The notes under the pieces were generated by a model. The model was not told the origin of the DNA. It searched no databases and was given only the letters and a program-made list of their open reading frames with translations. The translations under genes were made by a program, and so were the position numbers. Of a stretch of 64,000 nucleotides of DNA, positions 31,918-42,699 are shown piece after piece (position 1 is the stretch's first letter; every line of letters starts with the position of its first letter). Source of the stretch: Cordylochernes scorpioides (Eukaryota > Arthropoda > Arachnida > Pseudoscorpiones > Chernetidae); the NCBI GenBank assembly GCA_030710605.1, contig CP092871.1, positions 71,203,020 to 71,267,019 of the forward strand, in the 5' to 3' direction.

Positions 31918-34200
31918 AACAACTTGGATCGGCACTTCGGAAACGAGGAACCAAAGGACGAGATCTCTCTGACCACTTGTGGTTTGGTAGATCCGCCCTT
32001 TTCTGAGAATGAGGTGAAACTGACGGCTTTCAAGTTCGGGAAAAGGAAATCTCCTGGTCCCGAAGGGATCGATAACACGGTCATGAAAGCCCTGGTAAGG
32101 ATGCACCCATCGCTTCTTTCCAGGTTATTCAATAGGTGCCTGGACACTGGTACTTTTCCTGAGGCATGGAAGGTTGCCCGAGTAGTGCTTCTCGAAAAGT
32201 CTGGTAGAAAGGGTAATTCTCCTAATGATTATCGTATGCTTTCTTTACTAGCGTGTCTAGGTAAGGTCCTGGATAGCCTACTAGCTCAGCGACTGAAGCA
32301 CTGGCTAGACGGTAATGAGCTCCTTTCCTCTTTCCAACATGGTTTTAGGGAAGGGAAGTCCACAACCACAGCTCTGAACGAGGTGTTAGAGGGGGTTGAG
32401 ATGGGCTTAAATAAGGGTGCTTGGGTTCTTTTCGTGGCCCTGGACATTGATGGCGCGTTCAACTCCATGAACTGGAACAAGCTGATGAGAAATTTGATGG
32501 ACATGGGTTGTCCTGATAATTTGTGCAGCTTGGTACGTGACTTCCTGAGGGATAGACGGATTAGCCTCAGTTTTGGTGGGCGGAAGTTGGAAAGAAACTG
32601 TGCTAGGGGTTGCCCCCAGGGCTCTTGCTGCGGACCTATTCTGTGGAATATCCTGGTAAACACCGTTTTCCAGGAGGAGCTCCCTGAGGGAGCCAGGCTG
32701 GTTCTCTATGCTGACGACCAGTTCCTCATCATTGAGGCTGCTTCGAGAGCTAGGGCTGAGAAGTGTGTTGAAACTTCTCTCCAAATTCTCTCGAACTGGG
32801 CCCATGACTTTGGCCTTAAGTTCAATGTCTCCAAAACTAAAGCCCTCAGCTTTAAGCCTAGGGACATAAGAACTAAAAGGAAAGGGATCAAATGGGAACA
32901 CAAGCCGGCTATCGGGATCGAAGGACGGAGGGTAGCGTTGATCAATAGGATGACCATCCTGGGGGTGGTCATTGATGACAAGATGGGTTGGCAATACCAG
33001 GTGGAGGATATGGTGGCGAGAGGCAGGAAGGCGTTGTGCAGGCCTGTCCTGGTTGGCTCTCAACAGGGGGGGGGGAGAAGGAGGGTACTATTTTTAGGAA
33101 CCTCTGCCTCTCCTGTGTTGAGCCAATCCTGCTATATGCTTCCAGGGCTTGGTGTCGCCGAAACAGGGATCAGAAGGTGGCGACTACTCTAGAGAGAGTG
33201 CAGTGGACAGCGGCACTCAGAATCACAGGGGGATAACGCACTACCAGCAGTGAGGTCTTTTCAGCCGAGCTGGTTGCGATCAGGGTAGCCCGCAGAGTGT
33301 GTGCCGAGAAGAACTTCAGCCCGGACCGCCTCTATTCAGATTGTATGTCGGCCCTCGTCGCCATCAATTTGGATAAAGGGCAACTCGCGCATCAAATAAT
33401 CCAGGAGCTGGAGATGATGACGCGGGCTCCGGTGCTCCCTTGGTTTAGGAGACACAGCCTCATCGAAGGTAATGAGTTCGCAGACAGGATCTCTAAGGCA
33501 GGATGCTTAAAAGGTAGATCACTGAGGACCACAGTGACCAGGAAAGAAGTTTATAGGAGGATCAGGGGGCACGTCCAGGACTTATGTTTGGACAGATGGA
33601 GGAACATTGTGAAGGGGAGAGAGTTATTCAATGGGATAACAACACCCAAGTACCTCTGTAAGGTAATGTCCCACAAACTCATTAGGGTAGTTCGGGACAT
33701 GGGCTCTTCCCCAAGTCTCCACAGATTTGAAATTAAGAGCAATCCTGATTGCGTCTGTGGAGAAAGGGATGTGAATGCACGCCACTACGTCTTGGATTGT
33801 CCAAGGGTAGTGGGTGTGCAGGAAGAGAGAAGGAGGGCGAGGGGCGCGATCGAGAGTGAGCTGCTGAGAAATCACAGCAAGCTTCTTGAGAAAGCCCACG
33901 ACGTGGCAGCTGAGCTTTTCCTCAGCTGTGAGTGAACAGAGTCGACCGGGGTCTGCCTCCCCGCGGTCCCTGCTGGACACAGTAGATAGTTTCCTATTTT
34001 GCTGTGATTAAAGGCCACCGGTATAGAAATCCTTCCAGACACGTTGTCTGGGAGGTGGTGTTTCAAGGTACAATGTCCAATCACTAGCTTGGATACCGTT
34101 ACTTGGCTTATGAGTTGAACAGAATAGCAGCGAAGGCATGCTTCGCATGCCGGCTTGTGGACCGAAAGGTCTGGGTGGCCATCTGCTTCTAGGGTATACC
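31918..34200 (+). pseudogene. LINE B (R1-like), reverse transcriptase and RNase H, 5'-truncated
   Basis: Open from 31924 for 422 codons: KRKSPGPEGIDNTVMKAL, FVALDIDGAFNSMNWNKL (first Asp), GCPQGSCCGPILWNILVN, LVLYADDQFLII (YADD active site). The CPQGSCxGP motif is typical of the R1 clade. A frame change at the G-run near 33068 moves the thumb to another frame (FRNLCLSCVEPILLYASRAW). A stop at 33237 and a gap follow, then RNase H-like sequence (FSAELVAIRVA, LYSDCMSALVAI, HSLIEGNEFADRIS) and a C-terminal zinc motif (CVCGERDVNARHYVLDCP) to a stop at 33933. About 265 bp of 3' UTR follow. Inserted in LINE A. Confidence 0.9.
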
Positions 34201-34224
34201 AACTGTGCTTAGGTGGGATCCTCC

Positions 34225-35640
34225 AGTTCTTGTTTATTTTGGCTACTGTTTCTATTTCTTTAAAAAAGTAAGTTTATTTTTCTGTAGCAAGGGTTCTTTT
34301 GTGCCTTTTTTCGCTAGCGCATCAGCAGCTTCATTGCCTTCAATGCTAACATGTAAGAGTATCCATTGAAGGTGAATTTTTGAGGTATTGAGAGTTTTTG
34401 GAGATAACCAATTATGTTCCTGCTTACTTTGTCTCTAAGTTCCCCTGTGTGACTCAAGTGTTGTATGGCACTTCTACTATCAGTAAGAATCCATATATCG
34501 TGATGTTTAATGTTTCTGATGGATTTTAAGACTTCATAGATGGCTATAAGTTCTGATCTGAAGACTGAGCAAAATTCTGGGTTTCTTCTGTTTATTTTCT
34601 CAATGCCATTTGTGGTTTTTTAATGAGAGAGCCACTGCCAGTGTGTCCCAACTCATCTCTGCTACCATCGGTATAGATAGTTATTGCATTTTTAGGAATT
34701 TTATTAATTATTTCTAATGATAATTGGTTTAAGTATTCTGGATTTTGGTATTGTCTGTTGGTGGTTTCATTTAAAGTGGCATTAAAAATAACATTTTGTT
34801 AGTGGTTCGCATGGAGATATTTTTTTCAGCTAAATGATATTTTTCCACTTTATATTTTAAAAATCCATTTCTTTTGGCCAGGTGGAGAGGGCCTTCTTTT
34901 TTGAGTCTTAGATTGGATTCCCAATTAAGTATGTAATTGAAAGTTCTGTGTTTGTTTTCATAACTCTTGATTTTGTTTATATATTTTGGCATATTGTAGC
35001 TTATTCTATTCTTTAAGGGCATAATGTCTGCCTCGTAAAGTACAATATCATTAGGGCAGGGTTTTCGAAGACCTGTAATAATTCTAGCTGCACTTAGTTG
35101 TATCCTTTCCAGTGATTTTAGATTTGTTTCAGATGCTGTACCATAGATTTGATATCCATATTCCAGGATAGGTCTCATTAGAGATGTGTAAGTTAATTTT
35201 ATTGTTGTTGCTTCAGCTCCCCACTCTTCCTGAAATATATTTCATGATTTTTAGTCGGTCTTTTCCTTTTCTAACAACTCCTTCAATATGCTTACTGAGC
35301 CATTGTTCCATCGTCAATAAATGTATTGTTTGGAGGGTGATACATATTTTATATGTGGATGGCTTTGTTTTGATTGAGGTAGACTTTGATACCTTGGGCT
35401 TCGAGGTCTAATGTGTTTGTAATATTAACGGCTATATCCTCATAGTACAAATTCTTGATTAAAATTGCTAGGCCACGCCCTTCAACAGCATATACAGATG
35501 GATCTTCAGACCTTACCCTGAGTAATGGAGGGGTCGGAATTAACATAATACTGCAAGATGGAACAAACATCAAAATCAAAGAAGGAGCAGGACAGATTTC
35601 GTCAAACTTCACTTGTGAACTAACAGCTATCTGGAAAGCC
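34225..35640 (-). pseudogene. LINE C (jockey/I-like), internally deleted
   Basis: Minus strand. Endonuclease-like start at 35349-35500 (GLAILIKNLYYEDIAVNIT, then NMYHPPNNTFIDD after a stop) jumps directly to the RT thumb at about 35300 (IMKYISG..EWGAE, then MRPILEYGYQIYGTASETNL at 35178). RNase H (IYTDGSRDELGHTGSGSLI at about 34680) follows with several stops to about 34230. Most of the reverse transcriptase is missing. It lies between LINE B and the RNase H part of LINE A in opposite orientation. Confidence 0.75.
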
Positions 35641-36835
35641 CTTGATGTATGCCTTAACCAACCATCCCTGCATCAAGCAGAAGGAATTTTAATATACAGC
35701 GACTCCATATCCGCTCTAGAAGAAATTCAGAAGGGCAATACTAAAATCACACAGAAAATACACTCGTTACTTACCCAACTGGAACCATTGGAGAATAACT
35801 GCATTCTACAATGAATCCCTGCCCATGCTGGGATCAGGGGTAATGAAATGGCATTCGAATTGGCAAAGGAAGCCAGAAAGTTGAGCCAAAGGAAAGAACA
35901 AATGTCATTATTTGACGCTGATTCTTTGTCAAAATACAAGATAATTAAACGAAAAAATAAGAAAAGATCAAAATGCGAAATAAACTCTGAGAGAAAAATG
36001 ACAAAAACTATAACAAGACTTAGAACAAAACACTATAAAGGAATGACAATACATCCAGATGGCACAAGAACCTATAGGGCATGCAACAATTGTCCTGGTG
36101 TGGAACTTACACCTACCCACATATTCTTATAGCCAGCAATGGCCGCAGCCTTGCAAAAATTAGACATAGACCCTGAGCAGCAGCTTTACACACCTAAGAT
36201 AGTGGACATTGCTGCTGCTGTGATGGAGATACATGGATACATCTGAGGCTCTTTATTGGACACGACAACAACAACGGCATTCCAGAGTAAAATAAATTAT
36301 CAGAGATAGATACATATTTTTCAAATGAATTAAAATAAATATAATCGATACTGAGTGAGAGTTGAATTAAAAATATTAGAAATTTATTATCTTCGGAAAC
36401 AAACCGTATCTAAAATATCAATTTTCTTTTTGCTACATGTTTTAATTTGCATTTACCTATTTTACATATCTCTGATTGTATTTGAAAATCGTTAACCAAT
36501 TCTTCATACTTTTGGCGAAGTGGTTTTTTATTAATTTGTTATTTGATATTATTAGGGTTCTTTCCTGGTATTCAAAAAGGAAAAATACATGCCGATCAGT
36601 TATATTTTTCAATTTATCAAACAATTTGGCCGCTGAATCTCTGATTCCGGTAGAGCGCCATCTGGCGAATAAAATTGTAACTAAAATCAATTTCGAATTT
36701 TTCATTATTTGCCATAAAAAATCCCATTGCATCCTGAACACAATGGTGTTTACCGCATTGCTCTAGCGCAAATATTCGCGGAGTTATTAATTTTTAAAAT
36801 AGTGCGGGACTTTTGGATCACCCTGTACTTTATTC

Positions 36836-37250
36836 TCTCTCTTTTTCTATGGTTGAGGAGGGCCTCACCATCGGGACCACCTACCTGAAGGCCTTTCCCT
36901 ATAAGAAACGGGCGGATAAGATAGATTGTTATCAGGGACGAGGACGTCGTCGCGGCACTGCGACCCTACTGCAGGGTGGTTTCCCTGAACCATGAGGTCG
37001 TGACCAGCGGCGGATACACCTGGACTACCGGCAGGCCTTTGTCCTTCTAAATGAAGGCCTAAAACTCCACCAGCTCCCTGCTAAGCGGTGATTGTCTCCA
37101 ACGGAGAGTCGACCTCCGCCTACATCACCTACGGCATTGAGTGTGGCAAATGCCACCGAAAGGAACACCGGCGAGCTTCCTGTCCCTTGAAAGTCGTCCT
37201 GCTCATCTTCAGGACACACGGAGTGGACCGGTGTCTCCATCCTCACAGCC
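36836..37250 (+). pseudogene. LINE/retroelement ORF1 (Gag-like) fragment with CCHC zinc knuckle
   Basis: Three frames join into one coding trace: VEEGLTIGTTYLKAFPYKKR (36851), then DEDVVAALRPYCRVVSLNH and SGGYTWTTGR (36940-37035), then TSAYITYGIECGKCHRKEHR ending RASCPL (37110-37190). CGKCHRKEHRRASC is an exact C-x2-C-x4-H-x4-C zinc knuckle. The layout resembles RNA-binding ORF1/Gag proteins of non-LTR elements. No RT of the same element is next to it. Confidence 0.65.
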
Positions 37251-37679
37251 CACGACCTCCACAAATTCCGCAGAGTCAGGCCATCCCAATATTGTTTTAT
37301 TGCAGTAAGGAGAATTGGAAATATTGATTTACCTTTAACAGAAAATTATACATTGAATTCTTTTTTAATTATCGATCTTAATTTTGTCAAAAAGATGTAA
37401 TAATATTATAATATATATAGTAGTATACAATTATATAGCAATAGGGAATAAAAATGTATTAACATATTTTATCACCATATTACAAGGTTAAAGCTATGGC
37501 AGTGACTCCCTCTAGACCTAACTCTATATGGGGTCAAAGTTTCACTCAGATAAGTGTCAAATATCATAATATGGACAATCCCCTCCTTACTGTATGACCC
37601 CAGGGTGAAGTTGAGGCATGTGGGGGGATGGCCCATGTGGAAGGGAACAAACGCCAGGACGGTATTCCAGTATGGGGGA
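37251..37679. other. No gene seen; part of a dispersed repeat
   Basis: 37290-37550 is AT-rich and featureless. 37560-37679 is the inner part of the dispersed repeat related to 12851-13150, continuing into the right copy. Confidence 0.5.
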
Positions 37680-37845
37680 GAACAGACCGTTTGGACATCT
37701 GCAGTGACAGAAGATACGACAAGTTGTCTCCAGGCGTGTGACCGCGTGGATTAACCAGGAAGATGGTGCCAAGGAGGATCCTTCTTGTGGCGGACAATGA
37801 AGACATATACTGTATATAGTTATTAATTAACACAAAGCAATAACG

Positions 37846-38137
37846 CGCCATCTATATATATAAAATAAAAGAATTTAAAAGCGCGAATGTTTCTTTTATA
37901 CATAAAACGAACTTCTACTGCCCTTACTGCGATGAAAAAATGATCCAATACAGTATTAGAGCTCTGAGAAGCGGTCTGGTGGGTTAAATTGGCGAAACCG
38001 CTGGGAGGGTTACCACTGATGAGCCAAGCCCTCCCAATATATTTTTCATCGCAGTAAGGGCAGTAGAAGTTCGCTTTATGTATAAAAGAAACATTCGCGC
38101 TTTTAAATCCTTTCATTTTATATAGTTATTAATCCCC
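37846..38137 (+). mobile_element. Short inverted-repeat element with ribozyme-like core (copy c)
   Basis: Arms of about 85 bp: AAAAGCGCGAATGTTTCTTT and CTTCTACTGCCCTTACTGCG on the left, mirrored on the right. The outer left end contains GCGCCATCT. The 100-bp centre carries the core at 37970-38035. Confidence 0.82.
37970..38035 (+). ncRNA. Hammerhead-like permuted core (copy c, best preserved)
   Basis: Along the strand: AGCGGT (37970-37975), cleavage-type C 37976 (GUC triplet), stem I TGGTG (37977-37981), linker, stem II TTGGC (37989-37993), GAAA (37994-37997), stem III ACCGCT (37997-38002), GGGAGGG (38003-38009), stem I TACCA (38011-38015), CTGATGA (38016-38022), stem II GCCAA (38023-38027), CCCTCCC (38029-38035). 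All invariant hammerhead core bases are present and all three stems pair (one G-U in stem I). The strand order is cleavage site, GAAA, CUGAUGA, unlike known hammerhead types. A fourth helix, GGGAGGG/CCCTCCC, closes a pseudoknot. Confidence 0.5.
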
Positions 38138-39135
38138 TTAAAACTCGAGTAATAAAGTACATCGTACTAAGCTGTATCCACAACTAACCCATATATTGCT
38201 AACCTAGAAATCTTGTATACAAACAATAACGGCTGAAGGAGTGCCGTAACAATCATTGTTGAAGCAATAAGTATTTTTTATAAATTCAATTGTCATCTAT
38301 CGATACAATTTGTGATAATTTTATTCACATTATGTGTTTCTTTTTACATATATCATCTAATATTATCTCTACAGACCTTACTACAATGATAAAAGTGGTT
38401 GAATGAGAGGGCTTGGTTTATCAGTGCTGAATCCTCTCAGCGGTGTTTCGACAAATTAATCTGAAGACTAAACTACTATTGTAATGAATTTGTTTTATAT
38501 ATACACACACACACACCCAACATTTACTAGAGAAGGCAACTTGTAAAAATCGAATGCTTACCTGAATAAACAGTTCGTATTTCTCCACTTAACTTTGATA
38601 AGCCAGTAGTCGAGTATCGTTGCTCGAAAGCGCGCTTTTTTTACAAAAAATAAGATATTATTTATTAATTATTTTAAAATTAATTTCTGGATAACTATTA
38701 ACAATATACTACTTAATTAAGTGTTTAAACATATAAGGAACAAACAAATATATATAAATACATATAATGTTTTTAATCCTACATAAAATATATAGAATAT
38801 TTGATGAACTGTGTGTGTATAAATTAATGGAAAATATCGATGCTACTATTTAAACACAAAATCTAAACGATAAATGATATACTTCTTCATTACGACAAAA
38901 CTGAGATTTCAAGTTAAAGTTTCCTCACGGCGCTGACTAAAGTGATTAAATAAATTGAATAAGACACCTTTAACAAGGAACACGTTTTTTTCCTAAAAGA
39001 AAATACCGCAATCCAAAAGAATCAACATTCAAATTAAAAATCGGCACATCTTGGATAGGAAAGTAAACTGCGATTTTATTACATCGACGATCAAAACGTT
39101 CGTCTTTTTCAAAAGGTTTTGAATATATATATAAA
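38138..39135. other. No gene seen; shared sequence
   Basis: AT-rich partner of 20780-21760. Near 38396-38470 lies the eroded counterpart of copy b, lacking the cleavage-site strand. Confidence 0.5.
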
Positions 39136-40051
39136 CAAAGGGGGATCAATAAATAAGATGAATTATCTTATTTCTTAAAAATTTAAAAAGCAAAAATAAT
39201 TTAAACCACAGAATATTAAAATATAACATCGAGAGAATATTTAAGGTGTTCTGTTCTTTTTTCTCACGCGCGGCGCGAGACTTATAAATAAACTAAAATG
39301 GAAGTTCCCTTGAAGGATTGCACCACGCTTTAACAACGTGCAGTTATTCGTTTCTTGAATGCAGAAGGTATTCAAGCATCTCAAATATGCCAAAGAATGA
39401 AAGATATCTATGGTGAGTCTTGTTTGTCTCAAAAAAACATTTATAAATGGGTTAACGAGTTCAAAAATGGACGAATTACATGTTCCTCAGGTCTCAACGT
39501 TCGGCCGGTAAAGTTTTATTAACAATTTTTTGGGATGTTGATGGACCAATCTGTCTTGATTTCTTATCCTCAAGGCAACGTATGAACAGCGACCTTTATT
39601 GCGACATTCTTGTAAATAAGCCAAAGCCCGTTATAAGAAACAAAAGAAGAGGAAAGCTTAGTAAAGGTGTTCTCTTCCTTCATGATAATGCAAGGCCGCA
39701 TACATCATGTAAAACTGTATCTACAATCATTAAATTAGGTTTTGAAGTTTTAGAACATCCTGCATATAGTCCAGACCTAGCCCCCTCTGACTATTTCCTT
39801 TTTGGACTACTAAAGAAGGAGTTAAAGGGAAAGCGATTTGACTCGGATGAAGATGTTCAGAAAGCGGTGTAAGATTTTTTTCACACGCTTCCTAAGAGTG
39901 CATATAAAGAGGATATTTACAAGTTGCCAGAACGATGGAGACGATGTATAGAAAGCCAAGGTGATTATTTTGAATAAATCAAGTCCTAATTTTTAATATC
40001 GTTCTTTTTTTTAATAAATTATAATTCACCTTATTTATTGATCCCACCTTG
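39136..40051 (+). mobile_element. mariner element M4, internally deleted, right copy only
   Basis: Ends contain GGGATCAATAAATAAGATG and the mirrored CACCTTATTTATTGATCCC, finishing CCTTG then TA at 40052-40053. The left copy has no insertion here (about 20780). At 0.92 kb it is shorter than a full element. Confidence 0.85.
39298..39977 (+). pseudogene. mariner transposase with internal deletion (M4)
   Basis: N-terminus MEVPLKDCTTL at 39298, a stop, then QRAVIRFLNAEGIQASQICQ and the helix-turn-helix NIYKWVNEFKNGRI. About 100 residues are missing at 39480. Then KVLLTIFWDVDGPICLDFL, FLHDNARPHTS (second Asp) and YSPDLAPSDYFLFGLLKKEL (third Asp). A stop after QKAV, and the end LPERWRRCIESQGDYFE. 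The first catalytic Asp region is within the deletion. Confidence 0.87.
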
Positions 40052-40116
40052 TATATATATACCTTTTTTGTTTTGTTTTGTTTTGAAAATAGAACAATCC
40101 ATATTTAAATCATTAG

Positions 40117-40190
40117 ATAATAAAAAGGCATATATTGGATTGAATAAGAGATTTATTTGCCAATATATGCCTTTTTATTATCTAATATAT
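40117..40190. mobile_element. Small fold-back element (right copy)
   Basis: Counterpart of 20657-20730 with the same AAAAAGGCATATATTGG arms. Confidence 0.7.
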
Positions 40191-40429
40191 ATGTTGTATT
40201 ATATATAATGTAAATATATGTCATATTTTATATGTTGTACATACAATATTGTGTTAGTAATAGAGTCTCGAATGAGAAAAACTTGCTTTTTTATGTGCAT
40301 TGACACGCAAAGCACAATGATGTAACTTCAAAATGGCATAACTAAAAAGACACTCGGAAAAGAAGTGTCACTAGATAGCATCTAGTTTTGACGTCTATTT
40401 TGACGGGAGAGGCGATCTTTATATATATA

Positions 40430-40997
40430 CTAGGCGAATGACCCGGCTTCGCCCGAGAAACCCCTTGGGTGCAACTTCCTTCATACTAAAAATATATCAA
40501 AAATAAATATTAGAAGTGCCATAGAATAGCAATACAGAAGTAACACATAAACTACAGGAAAAAAAGTGTGTGTGATGGCAAAAATTGTATTATATTAGTG
40601 TTTAGATATTTGATTTAATTAATATAGTTGATATAATAATATATATTTATATTATATATAATATAAATGAGTTTTAAAAAGTGTTTTAAAAAATGCATCG
40701 GCCGGGAATCGAACCCGGGCCGCCCGCGTGGCAGGCGAGCATTCTACCACTGAACCACCGATGCTTTAAAAAAATGGCCATATTTAGGTATTCATTCCAT
40801 TCCGGATTAGTCCGCGTAAAAAAAAAAAAGTTATTCAAATGAAAAAAAGAAATAGCCAAAAATACTAATCAAAATGCAGCCGAAAATTTTCCTCAGGTTT
40901 ATAAAAAGCGACATGCAAAATTTGGTACCAATTGGTTCAGTAGTTTTTGAGTTTATCGCGAAACAGACAGACAGAAATTGACTTTTATATATATAGA
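40430..40997 (-). mobile_element. Non-autonomous Helitron carrying tRNA-Gly, right copy only
   Basis: On the minus strand it starts TCTATATATATAAAAGTC (40997 leftward) after an A, then CTGTCTGTCTGTTTCGCG. It ends with CTCGGGCGAAGCCGGGTC, then CATTCGC and CTAG (40433-40430) before a T. The left copy lacks it. 568 bp. The tRNA gene lies at 40694-40764 on the same strand. Confidence 0.85.
40694..40764 (-). tRNA. tRNA-Gly(GCC): tRNA-Gly (anticodon GCC)
   Basis: 71 bases including the discriminator A. Acceptor stem GCATCGG pairs perfectly with CCGATGC. The A box TGGTTCAGTGGTAGAATGC and B box GGTTCGATTCC are canonical. The anticodon stem CCTGC.. encloses loop TGCCACG with U33 and anticodon GCC. 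The T stem GCCCGGG region is intact. A T-run (rc of 40688-40693) follows directly as a polymerase III terminator. All arms fold without mismatches, so it can be functional. It sits inside a Helitron, so it may be dispersed in many copies. No intron. Confidence 0.96.
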
Positions 40998-41014
40998 TAT
41001 ATATATATAGAAGT

Positions 41015-41160
41015 GAAGGTCACCTCTCCCGTCAAATTAAACGTCCAAACTTGACGACATCTATTGACCGTCTCCGCAAACTAGTGGAGTCGGGTAGGTG
41101 ATAAAGCCATAACACCAGCTTTAGTAAACTTGGACGTTTAATTTGACGGGTGAGGCGACC
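41015..41160. mobile_element. Fold-back MITE with CTCTCCCGTCA ends (right copy)
   Basis: Counterpart of 19820-19955: CACCTCTCCCGTCAAATT on the left, AATTTGACGGGTGAGG on the right. Confidence 0.65.
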
Positions 41161-41205
41161 TTTGCTTTTATAGATCAATTTCCCTCCGGAAAAAAATTCC
41201 TTATA

Positions 41206-41387
41206 TACAGTAGAACCTCCCTATAAAGGACAACACCTAATTGCAGAGCCAAAGTGTCCTTTAGGGAGAGGTATCCTCTTACCGGAGAGTTGCTAAATTG
41301 TAAAAATCGTAATTTTGCAAATGAAAACTGTCCTTTGTGGAGAGATGTCCGCTAGAGAGGTGTCCGTTAAAGGGAGGTTCTACTATA
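41206..41387. mobile_element. Fold-back MITE, pogo/Tigger-like ends (right copy)
   Basis: Counterpart of 19605-19770, starting TACAGTAGAACCTCCC and ending GGGAGGTTCTACTATA. Confidence 0.65.
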
Positions 41388-41799
41388 GATAGGATTTTAT
41401 TTTTCTTTAATTTTGTTTTTTAGTAGTTTTATATGTCTCTTTTCTTCAGGTTATGTCTTCTGAGAGCTTGTTCTCCAGGTAGTCTCAAAACCCATATTGA
41501 GGGATTTTTTATTTATAAATTGAATACCCCCAAAAAGAATTTGTGAATTACCAGGCAAGTTTGAATTAATAAATCTTTCTGCGAGTTTTCTCAAAAGAGG
41601 TAAAACAGTAGGAAAGTTAAATAATCAAAATCTCTCGTAGTTCAAGCTGGAAATGTTCCTATCAAAAAATGATAAATGTAACAAGATTACTGAAATGAAG
41701 CCGGAATTACCAAGTCAAATTTGAATTGAAAGAAATCGTCAAGCAATGGCAACGATTAATTTTTTGGTATCTGATAACTAATATAAATATAATACAAAG
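41388..41799. other. No gene seen; shared sequence
   Basis: Partner of 19199-19604; AT-rich. Confidence 0.5.
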
Positions 41800-42150
41800 C
41801 AATAACGCGCCATCTATACATATAAAATAAAAGAATTTAAAAGCGCGAATGTTTCTTTTATAATAATACAAACTTCTACTGTCCTTACTGCGATGAAAAA
41901 TATATTGGGAGGGCTTGGCTCATCAGTGGTGAACCCTCCCAGCGGTTTCGCCAATTTAATCCACCAGACCACTTCTCAGAGCTCTAATACTGTATTGGAT
42001 CATTCTGCTTTTATATGCTACACTGAAGGATGGAATCTTAGAAAGCCAAGCCCTCCCAATATATTTTTCATCGCAGTAAGGACAGTAGAAGTTTGTATTA
42101 TTATAAAAGAAACATTCGCGCTTTTAAATTCTTTTAATATAAATATATAT
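41800..42150 (-). mobile_element. Short inverted-repeat element with ribozyme-like core (copy d)
   Basis: The same arms as copy c (AAAAGCGCGAATGTTTCTTT, CTACTGTCCTTACTGCGATG) enclose a longer centre of about 160 bp with the core in opposite orientation. The GCGCCATCT end is near 41808. Absent from the left copy. Confidence 0.82.
41907..41973 (-). ncRNA. Hammerhead-like permuted core (copy d)
   Basis: Read on the minus strand: AGTGGT (41973-41968), C 41967, TGGTG (41966-41962), TTGGC (41954-41950), GAAA (41949-41946), ACCGCT (41946-41941), GGGAGGG (41940-41934), CACCA (41931-41927), CTGATGA (41926-41920), GCCAA (41919-41915), CCCTCCC (41913-41907). Stem I is five Watson-Crick pairs where copy c has a G-U; stem III has one G-U where copy c has G-C. 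All core bases are intact. Confidence 0.5.
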
Positions 42151-42164
42151 TATGATACATTAAC

Positions 42165-42357
42165 GTGATATCTGTTATGCAAATTCGAAACTATTATAGA
42201 CACGTATGATTCCTTTTATAAAATGTAGAAACCGCTGGGAGGGTTCAGCACTGATGAGCCAGGCCCTCCCATTATTATTGCAGTAAGGGCAGTAATAAAT
42301 TGTTTAATCTTTCAAAGAAGCATACGCGTCCATAATAGTTTCGAATTTTCGTGAATA
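42165..42357 (+). mobile_element. Short inverted-repeat element with partial core (counterpart of copy f)
   Basis: Arms CGAAACTATTATAGACACGT and the mirrored CGCGTCCATAATAGTTTCG. The centre has GAAACCGCT (42228-42236) and CTGATGAG (42251-42258) but no cleavage-site strand. Confidence 0.7.
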
Positions 42358-42659
42358 TATATAATTTCCATATCTCCATCTCCAATCTCTATTGTGGCAG
42401 GAGGAAATATCTTACTCTAGTCCACAATCGATGCAAGAAAACCCTCTGAGAGCTAAAATCTTTTTCGTTTTAAAACAATAAAAAATGTTGGCAAAAAAGG
42501 AAAGTATGTATAAATATTGGAATATATAAATTTTTATAATTTGTATATTTTTTACTATATGCAAATAGTATTTTTATTGTTTATACGGATATTATTCAAT
42601 TTTGAATTTCTTGTTATATATGTGTGTGTGAGATATTAGCTAAATATATATATTGATGA
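42358..42659. other. AT-rich spacer, no gene
   Basis: Partner of 18330-18637. Confidence 0.6.
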
Positions 42660-42699
42660 TGTGTGGGGTATATGTGGAGCAGACGATAGAATGGAGGGG

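Larger units (their letters stand above)
29440..36290 (+). pseudogene. LINE A (jockey/I-like), endonuclease to RNase H, interrupted twice
   Basis: Pieces in order: endonuclease part at 29440-29750 (LGEFNAKGSIWG, then DITAINYNI and ISDHRPILTT); linker 29750-30440; reverse transcriptase at 30445-31320 (FLDMTSAFDRVW, VTQGSVLSPLLYLLYIND, ACYADDIAICHT) with several frame changes; then after a 268-bp insertion 31589-31917 (the RT thumb, TYTTLIRPIMEYATPVW); then after LINEs B and C, RNase H at 35440-36140 (STAYTDGSSD, ELTAIWKAL, IYSDSISALEEI, and IPAHAGIRGNEMA with one stop). It ends with an (ACA)n tail at 36270-36285. The 5' end is cut inside the endonuclease. Many lesions; not active. Confidence 0.88.
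27542..36825 (-). mobile_element. Tc1/mariner-superfamily element with about 400-bp inverted ends, filled by LINEs
   Basis: Ends CAGGGTGATCC and GGATCACCCTG are flanked by TA (27540-27541 and 36826-36827). The first 400 bp (27542-27945) and last 400 bp (36430-36825) are inverted copies of each other at high identity. A transposase piece lies at 28678-29430. LINE A enters at about 29440, removing the first 150 or so transposase residues. Between 27946 and 28677 there is AT-rich non-coding sequence. An alternative is two separate copies in opposite orientation, but the outer TA pair and unpaired inner sides favour one element. Confidence 0.75.

Noticed and set aside
38003..38035. Twister ribozyme
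   Set aside because: GGGAGGG and CCAAGCCC resemble twister boxes but stand in the wrong order and the rest of the consensus is absent.
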